Positions 1 to 6,726 of a DNA stretch of 20,004 nucleotides are shown here, piece after piece. The translations under genes and the position numbers were made by a program. The notes beneath the pieces are model-generated. The model worked only from the letters and a program-made list of their open reading frames with translations. It did no database searches and was not told the origin of the DNA. The stretch spans positions 1 through 20,004 of the forward strand of contig JASEHP010000010.1 in the NCBI GenBank assembly GCA_030018605.1, given 5' to 3'. Position 1 is the first letter of the stretch; the number at the start of each line of letters is the position of its first letter. This DNA is from Thermodesulfovibrionales bacterium (GTDB taxonomy: Bacteria > Nitrospirota > Thermodesulfovibrionia > Thermodesulfovibrionales > UBA1546).

Positions 1-52
1 TTCATGATTCAACAGAAGAAGCTTCGGTTACCATGTTAAATGATTTGACACG
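1..52. repeat. Left copy of 52-bp terminal inverted repeat
   Basis: Positions 1-52 are the exact reverse complement of 19951-20002; identity stops at base 53. The copy contains CAACAGAAGAAGCTTCGG. No transposase lies inside the window, so this is more likely a multicopy genomic repeat at which an assembly contig ended than the end of a transposon. The rest of the stretch up to folD (53-198) holds no gene that I can see. Confidence 0.9.
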
Positions 53-198
53 CCACCCTTATGCCTAAGACGCTTTTGCATGTGCTATCATAAAATATGA
101 GACTGTCTTTAAAGGATGAATGTCCTGATGATACTTTTATTATTAAAGCAGACATTAAAATAGAATTCCTTAAGGATTGAAATAAGCGGAGGCAGCGA

Positions 199-1143
199 AT
201 GGCTGTTATACTTGACGGAAGAAAATTCGCAGATGAACTTAAAATAAGGATAAAAGATGATGTCAACGCATTGAACAGATTCGGTCTGGATGTCGGTCTC
301 GCCCTTCTTCAATGCGGAAAGAACGCTGCCTCAAGGCAGTATTCCCTTGCAACAGTGAAGGCCGCGCAGAAGGTTGGGATTAAGATTTATGAGCATATCC
401 TTCCTGAGACATCATCACTTAATGAGCTACTCAATGTTATCCATTCTGTTAATTCCGATGAGAGGATAAACGGCCTGCTTGTGCTATTCCCTCTGCCGGA
501 GAGGATAAACTCAAGGAGGGTTGTGAACTCGATAGTCACTGAAAAAGATATTGACGGCCTCGGCTCCCTCTCGGTAGGAAGGCTGGCTGCGGATGAAACC
601 ACCTCCCAGATTTTCAAGGAGGGGGCATATGACCGCCTCTACGAGCATAAGTTTATGTCTGAGCCAGCAGGATTTCTCCCGTGCACGCCTTTCGGCGTGA
701 TAAGGCTGCTTGAGCGCTATGGCATGAATTTCAAGGGCAAGCATGTTGTAATGATTGGGAAGAGCCTTGCAGTAGGAAAACCTTTGTCCATGATGTTCCT
801 CGCTAAAGAGGCAACTGTCACGATGTGCCACAAAAAGACAAAAGATATCGCATCATTTATCCGTCAGGCTGATATTGTATGCTCGGCAACAGGCGTTCAC
901 GGCCTCATAACGGGCTCTATGATTAAGGAAGGAGCTGTTGTGGTTGACATAGGGATTAAAATTCTTGAAGGCGGGAGGATTGTCGGAGATGTTGATTTTG
1001 AGTCTGCTGAGAAGAAGGCATCTTTTATCACTCCTGTTCCGGGTGGAGTTGGACCTGTTACAATCGCCATTCTCCTTGAAAATACTGTGAAGTCAGCTTT
1101 ATCTATTCTCTCCCCTTATTACAAAAACAGGATTCAGGGCTGA
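199..1143 (+). CDS. folD: FolD-like methylenetetrahydrofolate dehydrogenase, atypical active site
   Basis: Belongs to the FolD family, which interconverts 5,10-methylene-, methenyl- and 10-formyl-THF in the cytoplasm. The ATG is preceded by a GGAGG ribosome-binding site about 8 nt upstream. Family landmarks seen are Y48, KDIDG (D119), FLPCTPFGV, the nucleotide-binding stretch IGKSLAVGKP and the C-terminal TPVPGGVGPVTIA. At 314 residues it is a little longer than usual because of extra residues between VGRL and FLPCTP. Two residues are odd. Aligned by eye with E. coli FolD (YVASKRK), the catalytic lysine four residues after the tyrosine is T52, and the glutamine of the VQLPLP motif is replaced (LVLFPLP, L96). 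Both are linked to cyclohydrolase activity in the human enzyme, so this may be a dehydrogenase only, or a divergent paralogue. It is not part of the B12 operon: it runs convergently and overlaps the cbiET 3' end by 45 bp. Confidence 0.88.
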   Translation: MAVILDGRKFADELKIRIKDDVNALNRFGLDVGLALLQCGKNAASRQYSLATVKAAQKVGIKIYEHILPETSSLNELLNVIHSVNSDERINGLLVLFPLPERINSRRVVNSIVTEKDIDGLGSLSVGRLAADETTSQIFKEGAYDRLYEHKFMSEPAGFLPCTPFGVIRLLERYGMNFKGKHVVMIGKSLAVGKPLSMMFLAKEATVTMCHKKTKDIASFIRQADIVCSATGVHGLITGSMIKEGAVVVDIGIKILEGGRIVGDVDFESAEKKASFITPVPGGVGPVTIAILLENTVKSALSILSPYYKNRIQG

Positions 1144-2448
1144 AAAGCAGTTGCCTTCTCCGATCTTTTTCATTCTGGAAACAGAAATCTGTGAGACATC
1201 AACAAGGAAACTGTTTCTTTGAAGCTCAACGATAGCAATGTTCAGAGTCTCAACTGTTGCGGCATTTACTACAATTATGCCTGCCAGAAGCTTGCCTGTG
1301 ATAATACTAATTATTTTATCTACCCCCCCTCCGCTGCCGCCGATAAACACCCTGTCAGGGGATGGAAGGTTTATCAAGACGTCAGGGGCGCTGCCTCTAA
1401 TTATTTCAATATTTGATGCGCTAAATTTAATCCTGTTCTCCTTGATGTTTTTAACCTGCTCTGCATCTTTTTCAACGGCAAAGACCTTTAATTCTGGATA
1501 CAATCTTGCTGTCTCTATAGACACAGATCCGGAGCCTGCGCCTATATCCCAGAATACGCCTTTTTGAGGGAGTCTCAGTTTGTGAATGGCAACGGCACGC
1601 ACTTCGTCCTTTGTAATAAGTCCACGTGAATGTAAAAACTCATTTTCTTTAAGTCCGAATCTTATCCCAGAACCAAGGCTTTCACCCTCTCCCTTACCCT
1701 CCCCCCTCGGGGGGGAGGGGTAGGTGGGGGGGAATATGTTCTGTATAATCACCACATTCGGCTCTGAAAAAGTCATCCCTGCAATTTTTTCTGGAGAGCC
1801 CTCAGTAATTTTTTCATCTGAATAACCAAGTTTCTCGCAGACATACATAACAGGCAATAGGCTATACGCAATAGGCGATAGGCTTAGGACTTTTGCGATC
1901 TCAGAAGGATTGTTTTCTTTGTCAGTGAGGATTGCGATTTCGGGATATTTTTGAAGTAAAGAAGGAATATCTTCCAAATCATAAGGCAGTCTCCTTCTCT
2001 TTTCAGGGTCCGGCCCTCCGTGGAGGCTCATTAAAAATGTATCATCCCATGATTCCTTAATTCTTGCGAATGCTATTTGAATACATGATAAATCCGGATG
2101 TATCTCTACCATATCTTTTCCGAATTCCCTGACTGCCCTTCTACCGATGCCGAAAAATGCCGGATCACCTGAGGCAAGGAGAACTACCCCCCCATGCCCC
2201 CCCTTGCTAAGGGGGGGATTAAGGGGGGTGTTTTGAATATATGCTCTAATATAGTCTATGGTTTCATCCACATTGTTAATCACTTTTACTTTTGCCTTAA
2301 CTGGTTCATATTCTTCGTATCCCTTAAAGACTTCGGCAAGTCTCTTGGAGGCAAGGATGATGCTTGAATTTAGAATAATCTCCCGTGTCCTTTTATCAAG
2401 GGGTTTATAGCCGATGCCTATGATATGAATTTTATTCACTGTTTGCAA
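1099..2448 (-). CDS. cobL: CbiE-CbiT fusion, precorrin-6Y/cobalt-precorrin C5,C15-methyltransferase (decarboxylating)
   Basis: A two-domain fusion of 449 residues. The N-terminal half is CbiE (tetrapyrrole methylase; IHIIGIGYKP near the start, GDPAFFG at about 94-100). The C-terminal half is CbiT, with the SAM-binding motif DIGAGSGSVSIE at about 301-312 and GGSGGG. It methylates C5 and C15 and decarboxylates the ring C12 acetate. I keep the TTG start because AAGGA lies 7 nt upstream; a GTG three codons later is the alternative. The start overlaps the end of cbiD by 17 nt. Three stretches look like foreign in-frame inserts: about 74-88 (TPLNPPLSKGGHGG), 188-199 (SLSPIAYSLLPV) and 239-259 (PPTYPSPPRGEGKGEGE). 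The last sits in the linker between the two domains. Last gene of unit 2. Confidence 0.92.
   Translation of the reverse strand: MQTVNKIHIIGIGYKPLDKRTREIILNSSIILASKRLAEVFKGYEEYEPVKAKVKVINNVDETIDYIRAYIQNTPLNPPLSKGGHGGVVLLASGDPAFFGIGRRAVREFGKDMVEIHPDLSCIQIAFARIKESWDDTFLMSLHGGPDPEKRRRLPYDLEDIPSLLQKYPEIAILTDKENNPSEIAKVLSLSPIAYSLLPVMYVCEKLGYSDEKITEGSPEKIAGMTFSEPNVVIIQNIFPPTYPSPPRGEGKGEGESLGSGIRFGLKENEFLHSRGLITKDEVRAVAIHKLRLPQKGVFWDIGAGSGSVSIETARLYPELKVFAVEKDAEQVKNIKENRIKFSASNIEIIRGSAPDVLINLPSPDRVFIGGSGGGVDKIISIITGKLLAGIIVVNAATVETLNIAIVELQRNSFLVDVSQISVSRMKKIGEGNCFSALNPVFVIRGENR
1681..1733. repeat. GC-rich palindrome in frame in cbiET
   Basis: CCTCCCCCC and GGGGGGAGG arms with flanking CCCTCTCCC and GGTAGGTGGG encode PPTYPSPPRGEGKGEGE in the linker between the CbiE and CbiT domains. 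Same class as 7496-7580 and 16826-16876. Confidence 0.85.
1852..1886. repeat. Short array in frame in cbiET
   Basis: Repeated GCAATAGGC and GATAGGCT units encode SLSPIAYSLLPV in the CbiE domain. Confidence 0.65.
2186..2231. repeat. GC-rich palindrome in frame in cbiET
   Basis: CCCCCCTTGCTAAGGGGGG with flanking CCCCCCATG and TTAAGGGGGG encodes TPLNPPLSKGGHGG just before the conserved CbiE LLASGDPAFFG motif. Confidence 0.85.
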
Positions 2449-3721
2449 TTATCTTTCCTTCATATGATACAAGATATGAAATAACGGGTATTCCTGAGGC
2501 GATGCTTTCAGCATATTTTTTAGCGGCAGCACAAACCTTTAAAAACAGTGACGAGTGACGAGTGACGAGTGACGAGTTGATAAAATTAAAAATTTCCATC
2601 GCTGTATTGAATTCTTGCACTAATTCCCAATCCCCAGCTCCTAATCCCTTCAAAAACTCTACCGCCTTTTTTATATCAATTGCTCCATGTTTTACGTGTG
2701 TCTGAGGTGTTGCCATCGCGATTTTAAGCATCTTTGCCCATTGGGCGCAGAGATATATTTTTTTGAATCCATGTTTTTTTGCTTCAAGCAAGGCAAACTC
2801 AAGATAATCACCCATCATTACATAGGATTCTTCAGGGAATTTAAATTCGTTGATGTGCGCTTTTTCCGATGACCTTCCGGCAGACAATACAATTTCATCC
2901 CACCCCATCGCCTTAGCCACATCCATTGACGACGTGATAGTGGCTGTCCATGCCTCTGCGGAAATCGGTTTTACGATGCCTGTTGTCCCGAGTATTGAAA
3001 TGCCGCCAACAATTCCCAGCCGGTGATTCAGGGTCTTCTTTGCAAGCTCTTCGCCGTCAGGAACGGAGACAGTTACCTCAAGCGCAGTAGCGCAGCAGCG
3101 CAGTGGCGCAGCAGTATTTTCGTCCTTAAACCGTTGTTCTATTGCTCTGCTGCTCTGCTGCTCTATAATCGCTTCCATTACCGCCTCTTTTATCATCTTT
3201 CTCGGCACGGGATTTATTGCCGGTTCGCCGATAGGAACGGAAAGCCCGGGCTTTGTGACTATGCCAACCCCCTTGCCGCCCCTGATAATTAGTTCAGTAG
3301 CGCAGCAGCGCAGCAGCGCAGTAGTATTTTCGTCCTTAAACCGTTGTTCTATTGCTCTGCTGCTCTGCTGCTCTATCAATCGGGCTTCTGCCCTTATCTC
3401 CGCTCTGTTTGTTACATCAGGGTCATCGCCGGCATTCTTAATTACAGATGCCCACGCTGTTTTGTCTTGAATCTTGCTTCCTGCATCGTGCATCCTGAAT
3501 TTATGCCTGCTGCCATCTGGAAAGGGAATTTCGACTTCTTCTATTGGAACAGTAGCGCAGTAGCGCAGTAGCACAGCAGGATGTTCTTTCATTTTAAACT
3601 GCTGCTCTGCTGTTCTGCTATCCTGTTGTTCTGCTCTTATCAAGAGCATTGTCGCTGCCTTTGCTGCTGCAGCAGCGCATGCGCCTGTTGTATATCCTGA
3701 CCGCAATTGCCTTCTTTTCAT
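2432..3721 (-). CDS. cbiD: Cobalt-precorrin-5B C1-methyltransferase CbiD
   Basis: CbiD methylates C1 of the corrin ring in the anaerobic pathway. Recognised by RSGYTTGACAAAAAKAA at the N-terminus, VTKPGL, IGEPAINPVPRKMI (about 164-177), LGIVGGISILGTTGIVKP (about 235-252) and TPQTHVKHG. At 429 residues it is longer than the roughly 360-380 usual for the family. The excess is explained by four in-frame repeat inserts at about residues 31-57, 116-142, 187-213 and 381-392. Inserts two and three share the identical stretch IEQQSSRAIEQRFKDENT. The family core between inserts is intact, so the enzyme is probably functional. No good Shine-Dalgarno is seen before the ATG. It lies 37 bp after cobO. Confidence 0.93.
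   Translation of the reverse strand: MKRRQLRSGYTTGACAAAAAKAATMLLIRAEQQDSRTAEQQFKMKEHPAVLLRYCATVPIEEVEIPFPDGSRHKFRMHDAGSKIQDKTAWASVIKNAGDDPDVTNRAEIRAEARLIEQQSSRAIEQRFKDENTTALLRCCATELIIRGGKGVGIVTKPGLSVPIGEPAINPVPRKMIKEAVMEAIIEQQSSRAIEQRFKDENTAAPLRCCATALEVTVSVPDGEELAKKTLNHRLGIVGGISILGTTGIVKPISAEAWTATITSSMDVAKAMGWDEIVLSAGRSSEKAHINEFKFPEESYVMMGDYLEFALLEAKKHGFKKIYLCAQWAKMLKIAMATPQTHVKHGAIDIKKAVEFLKGLGAGDWELVQEFNTAMEIFNFINSSLVTRHSSLFLKVCAAAKKYAESIASGIPVISYLVSYEGKIIANSE
2548..2577. repeat. Period-7 array in cbiD
   Basis: Four copies of GTGACGA encode NSSLVTRHSSLF near the CbiD C-terminus. The same unit occurs at 14842-14877 in cobQ. Confidence 0.9.
3079..3168. repeat. Octamer-arm element, copy 1 in cbiD
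   Basis: The left arm is GCGCAGYR octamers, the right arm GCTCTGCT octamers, with a 29-nt spacer between. It encodes residues about 187-213. The spacer is shared exactly with the copy at 3295-3377. Confidence 0.9.
3295..3377. repeat. Octamer-arm element, copy 2 in cbiD
   Basis: Same architecture as 3079-3168, with an identical spacer and right arm. It encodes residues about 116-142, so the protein carries the same 18 residues twice. Confidence 0.9.
3549..3640. repeat. Octamer-arm element, copy 3 in cbiD (divergent)
   Basis: GCAGTAGC-type left arm and CTGCTCTGCTGTTCTGC right arm, with a different spacer. It encodes residues about 31-57. Confidence 0.85.
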
Positions 3722-3758
3722 TTTTTAATTTGGAAAGTTTTGAACAATATTGAGCAAA

Positions 3759-4289
3759 TCAATATTCAATCCCCTTCCTTGCCTTGACGCCTTGCTTGAA
3801 GTAATGTTTGATCTCCCGCATCTCTGTTACAAGGTCTGCCTTTTTGATAAGTTTTTCATCCGCATATCTGCCTGTTATGATTACCTCTGTCTCAGAAGGT
3901 TTTTTATCAAGCAACTTCAGGACATCATCCGCACTGAGAAGCCCGTAATGAATGGCAATATTTATCTCGTCAAGTATCACCATGTCGTAGCGGCCTGACA
4001 AGAGCGCTTTTTTTACATCTTTAAGCCCCTTTTTTGCGGATGCCTTTTCAGATGGGGTGGGGACTTTTGACCTCAGAAAACCGGTTCCGTATTGTCTTAC
4101 TGTAATGAGGTCTTTAAATCTTTCCAGCGCCTTGTGTTCGCTGCATATTCTTCTTTTTACGAACTGCCCTACGAATACCTTAATGCCTGCACCCATTGCC
4201 CTTAGCGCTAGCCCTAATGCAACAGTGGTTTTACCTTTGCTGTTTCCCGTATAAATATGTATATAACCTTTACGCATAGCGGTACTCAT
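3759..4289 (-). CDS. cobO: Cob(I)alamin adenosyltransferase (CobO/BtuR/CobA family)
   Basis: A cytoplasmic ATP:corrinoid adenosyltransferase that puts the 5'-deoxyadenosyl group on Co(I). It has the family's N-terminal HIYTGNSKGKTT P-loop (residues 11-22), ALGLALRAMGAG and VILDEINIAIHYGL, followed by EVIITGRYADEKLIKKADLVTEM. At 176 residues it is close to the usual length and free of repeat inserts. The start overlaps the end of the radical SAM gene by 20 nt. The second ATG (codon 5) is an alternative start, and neither has a strong ribosome-binding site. Confidence 0.94.
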   Translation of the reverse strand: MSTAMRKGYIHIYTGNSKGKTTVALGLALRAMGAGIKVFVGQFVKRRICSEHKALERFKDLITVRQYGTGFLRSKVPTPSEKASAKKGLKDVKKALLSGRYDMVILDEINIAIHYGLLSADDVLKLLDKKPSETEVIITGRYADEKLIKKADLVTEMREIKHYFKQGVKARKGIEY

Positions 4290-5607
4290 ACTGCATCTGC
4301 TTCATAGAGCCCTTTCTGAGAAGATACGGGACATTATCTTCGGATATCAACTTAAAGGCATATTTTATCATCTCTTTATAAAACTCGCAAAACTCGGCTT
4401 TTCTGTACATATTGCCTCTGGCGTACATTTCAGCAGGGCACGGCGAGCCGCAGATATGTCTGAAGTCGCACGAGCTGCATTCGTCAATTTTCTCCACAGT
4501 CCTTGCCCTGATTGTTTTAAAGGGTTTTGAGTTCATCGCGTTTTCGATTGATGTTTTGAAGATATTCCCGCCTGAGAATTCCTTCATGCTTATAAACTCT
4601 CCGCAGGGAACCATGTCGCCGTTAGCGGTGACAGTGAGGAATGTCCTTCCCCCGCCGCAGGGTGAAATATCACACATCATGCGTCTGGCGGTAGGCGATA
4701 TAATTGCCAAAATGACATTTGCAAAGTTGCCTACAACTATCTGCCTTCCAGATTTTTTTGTAAGCTCTATCGCTGTCTCAACGGCCTTGATTAATTCTTT
4801 TGCAAACTCTTTTTCATCCGGCTTTTGTTTTAATGCCTGCTTTTGCGTCACGCGGACAGGGTTTAAAAGCACACACGGCACTCCTTTTTTATGAAGGAAC
4901 TTTACATGCTCCGAAAGCTTCTTGACATTGAACTTCGTGACTGTAGAGATTACATTTAATCCTTCATAATCTTTAAACCAGTCTAATGCCTGAACAGCCT
5001 TCTTAAAATTGCCTCCGCCGTTTGCTGCAACCCTTGAAAGATTATTTGTGCGGGCATCCGGCGCGTCAAGTGATACGCCTACGCCCACCCTGTATTTTTT
5101 CATAAACTCCACGTCCTTTTTTTCAAGGAGGAGCGTATTTGTCTGAATGCCGAAAACGAACTTGCCGCTGAATTTTTTTATGGCGTCAAACAGTATATCT
5201 TTCACCAACAGCGGTTCAGCAGCGTGAAAGACTATGACAGGTTTCTTTTTTGAACCCCTGAAATGAACAGCGATCTTTTCCAATGCAGTATTGAGATCCT
5301 TCCCTGTCATCTGGCTGCCGTGTTTTCTTATCTCAGAAGGGATGTAACAGTATGTGCAGTTGGCGTTGCATCTGTCGGTGGGGTCAATGTAAACGCAGTT
5401 TAAATCCGCATTGAATCTGAAGTCGTGAAGCTCTCTATCAAGATGAGCCTTTTTATCGTTGTAAAGCTTTATCAGGTCTTCCGGCAGCAGGAAGCCGTCA
5501 TTATCATTTTTCGGCATAAGCCCCCAGAATACATTGCCGGCATCAAGGACAAGCTTCCAGTCAGTGTTAATATCGGAAAAAGAAAGACCTTTGTGATTTC
5601 CCTTCAT
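4270..5607 (-). CDS. Radical SAM/SPASM peptide-modifying enzyme, CbpB-like
   Basis: A 445-residue radical SAM protein with a SPASM C-terminal domain. The radical SAM cluster is C80-x3-C84-x2-C87 (DRCNANCTYC). Auxiliary cluster cysteines are C312, C317, C335 (after TVTANGDMVPC), the C377-x2-C380-x5-C386-x3-C390 block and C407. This is the layout of maturases of ribosomally made peptides. I recall a family named CbpB, a peptide-modifying radical SAM enzyme found with cobalamin genes, and the small gene just upstream fits its partner CbpA; this assignment is from memory. The ATG has AAGGAG 6 nt upstream. It sits between cbiO and cobO in the riboswitch-controlled unit and has no repeat inserts. 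The modification made and the role in cobalt or B12 physiology are not visible from sequence. Confidence 0.85.
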   Translation of the reverse strand: MKGNHKGLSFSDINTDWKLVLDAGNVFWGLMPKNDNDGFLLPEDLIKLYNDKKAHLDRELHDFRFNADLNCVYIDPTDRCNANCTYCYIPSEIRKHGSQMTGKDLNTALEKIAVHFRGSKKKPVIVFHAAEPLLVKDILFDAIKKFSGKFVFGIQTNTLLLEKKDVEFMKKYRVGVGVSLDAPDARTNNLSRVAANGGGNFKKAVQALDWFKDYEGLNVISTVTKFNVKKLSEHVKFLHKKGVPCVLLNPVRVTQKQALKQKPDEKEFAKELIKAVETAIELTKKSGRQIVVGNFANVILAIISPTARRMMCDISPCGGGRTFLTVTANGDMVPCGEFISMKEFSGGNIFKTSIENAMNSKPFKTIRARTVEKIDECSSCDFRHICGSPCPAEMYARGNMYRKAEFCEFYKEMIKYAFKLISEDNVPYLLRKGSMKQMQYEYRYA

Positions 5608-5634
5608 ATTTATCTCCTTTTAATTTTTTTAGAA

Positions 5635-5673
5635 AGGCAAAACAATACCGCAAAACGCGGAATTGTTTTGCCT
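5635..5673 (-). terminator. Strong hairpin between peptide gene and maturase gene
   Basis: AGGCAAAACAAT at 5635-5646 pairs perfectly with ATTGTTTTGCCT at 5662-5673. After one mismatch the stem continues with CCGC/GCGG around a 5-nt loop. On the minus strand it is followed by TTCTAAAAAAATT, not a clean U-run. It may be a partial terminator or a 3' stabilising hairpin that yields more peptide mRNA than maturase mRNA. Confidence 0.6.
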
Positions 5674-5689
5674 CAGGCACAGCATCATT

Positions 5690-5830
5690 TTATAACGGCA
5701 TTTTCTTATTCGGAACATCTCCGTACATCACAAAGTGGGTCAAACCGTTAGCAGTCTTTGTGCATTTGAGATGGTACGATATGACGCTGGCCTTTGCCTT
5801 CTTTTTAGTCCTGTTTTTGGGACTATTCAA
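5690..5830 (-). CDS. Small RiPP precursor peptide, CbpA-like (46 aa)
   Basis: An open frame starting with TTG and encoding 46 residues. It is preceded by AAAGGAGGTGA, close to a perfect Shine-Dalgarno and the best in the window. That site lies immediately after the cbiO stop codon. The N-terminus (MNSPKNRTKKKAKAS) is lysine-rich and leader-like. The rest, VISYHLKCTKTANGLTHFVM then YGDVPNKKMPL, contains one cysteine (C23), two histidines (H20, H32) and two tyrosines. There is no signal peptide or membrane segment. Directly downstream are a strong hairpin and a radical SAM/SPASM maturase, the standard precursor-enzyme arrangement. I infer that it is the substrate of that enzyme and recall a matching family called CbpA, which needs checking. 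Core boundaries and modified residues are unknown. Confidence 0.75.
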   Translation of the reverse strand: MNSPKNRTKKKAKASVISYHLKCTKTANGLTHFVMYGDVPNKKMPL

Positions 5831-5850
5831 ATCTCTTCACCTCCTTTCAT

Positions 5851-6726
5851 TTACAATCTGAGAGTTTCAAGAATCTCTCTTCTTGCCTCACCAATGGTGA
5901 GAGGAATCTTCTCAAACGATAATCCGTCTTCATTTTTCAGCTTATAGATTAATTCCGCGATCTGCGGCAGCCGCAGCTTTACATTCGCCATCTCGTCAGG
6001 CGCTGTGAATACTTTCTCTGGGATGCCTTCCCTGACTATGCGGCCCTTGCTTAAGATATACAGCCGGTCAAGAAACAAAGGGACAAGGTCAACACTGTGA
6101 GTTGCCATTACAATTGTTACACTGTTCTGCCTGTTAAGCTTTGTGAGCAGTCGCATCATTTTATATTCTCCCATCGGGTCCAATCCCGCAGTAGGCTCAT
6201 CAAGCAGGAGTATCTCATGCCCCATTGCCAGAAGCCCTGCAATACATACCCGCTTCTTTTGTCCAAAGCTGAGATTATGTATTGATTTTTTCGTATGCCT
6301 GTCCATTTCAACAGCCTTCAGCGCATCATTAACACGGCTTACGATTTCTTTCTCCTGAAAACCCATGTTTATAGGGCCGAATGCAACATCCTCAAATACG
6401 GTAGACGCGAAGAGCTGGTCATCCGGATTCTGAAATATGAGGCCGACCTTCCTGTAGATATCACTTGGAGACAATTTTCTTATATCCGCTCCATCAAAAT
6501 GGATGATGCCTTCATAGTCTTTTGCCAAACCGTCCATTATTTTAAGAAGAGTTGTCTTCCCTGAACCGTTAGAGCCGAGGATGCCAATGAATTCGCCCTT
6601 TCTTATCTCCATGTTTATATCAGACAATGCCTGCGTGCCGTCAGGATATTTAAAGGAACGGATATCTATTGTTAGCCTGACCCGACCGCTCACCGCTGAC
6701 CGCTCACCGCTTTTTATATCTTCCAT
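5851..6726 (-). CDS. cbiO: Cobalt ECF transporter ATPase CbiO
   Basis: The cytoplasmic ATPase of the CbiMNQO energy-coupling-factor cobalt transporter. Seen in order: Walker A GSNGSGKTT (51-59), Q-loop FQNPDDQLF (Q99), ABC signature LSFGQKKR (152-159), Walker B ILLLDEPTAGLDP (E177) and switch histidine in MATHSVDLV. At 291 residues it is typical. Near the N-terminus, SGERSAVSGR (about 6-15) is a period-7 repeat insert lying before the conserved LTIDIRSFKYPDG. Its start overlaps cbiQ by 13 nt. Its stop codon is followed at once by the ribosome-binding site of the peptide gene. Confidence 0.96.
   Translation of the reverse strand: MEDIKSGERSAVSGRVRLTIDIRSFKYPDGTQALSDINMEIRKGEFIGILGSNGSGKTTLLKIMDGLAKDYEGIIHFDGADIRKLSPSDIYRKVGLIFQNPDDQLFASTVFEDVAFGPINMGFQEKEIVSRVNDALKAVEMDRHTKKSIHNLSFGQKKRVCIAGLLAMGHEILLLDEPTAGLDPMGEYKMMRLLTKLNRQNSVTIVMATHSVDLVPLFLDRLYILSKGRIVREGIPEKVFTAPDEMANVKLRLPQIAELIYKLKNEDGLSFEKIPLTIGEARREILETLRL
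6684..6711. repeat. Period-7 array at the cbiO N-terminus
   Basis: ACCGCTC/ACCGCTG alternate four times, encoding SGERSAVSGR. Confidence 0.8.

Noticed and set aside
45..50. TTGACA in the left terminal repeat as the folD -35 box
   Set aside because: No acceptable -10 box at the right distance; the same hexamer in the right copy also lacks one.
3079..3640. Regularly spaced repeats in cbiD as a CRISPR array
   Set aside because: The units are 8 nt with no unique spacers of constant length; the copies lie in frame in a conserved enzyme and no cas gene is present.
5827..5850. ATG at 5850 starting a 7-codon frame after cbiO
   Set aside because: It reads straight through the ribosome-binding site of the peptide gene and stops at once; the TTG frame is the meaningful one.
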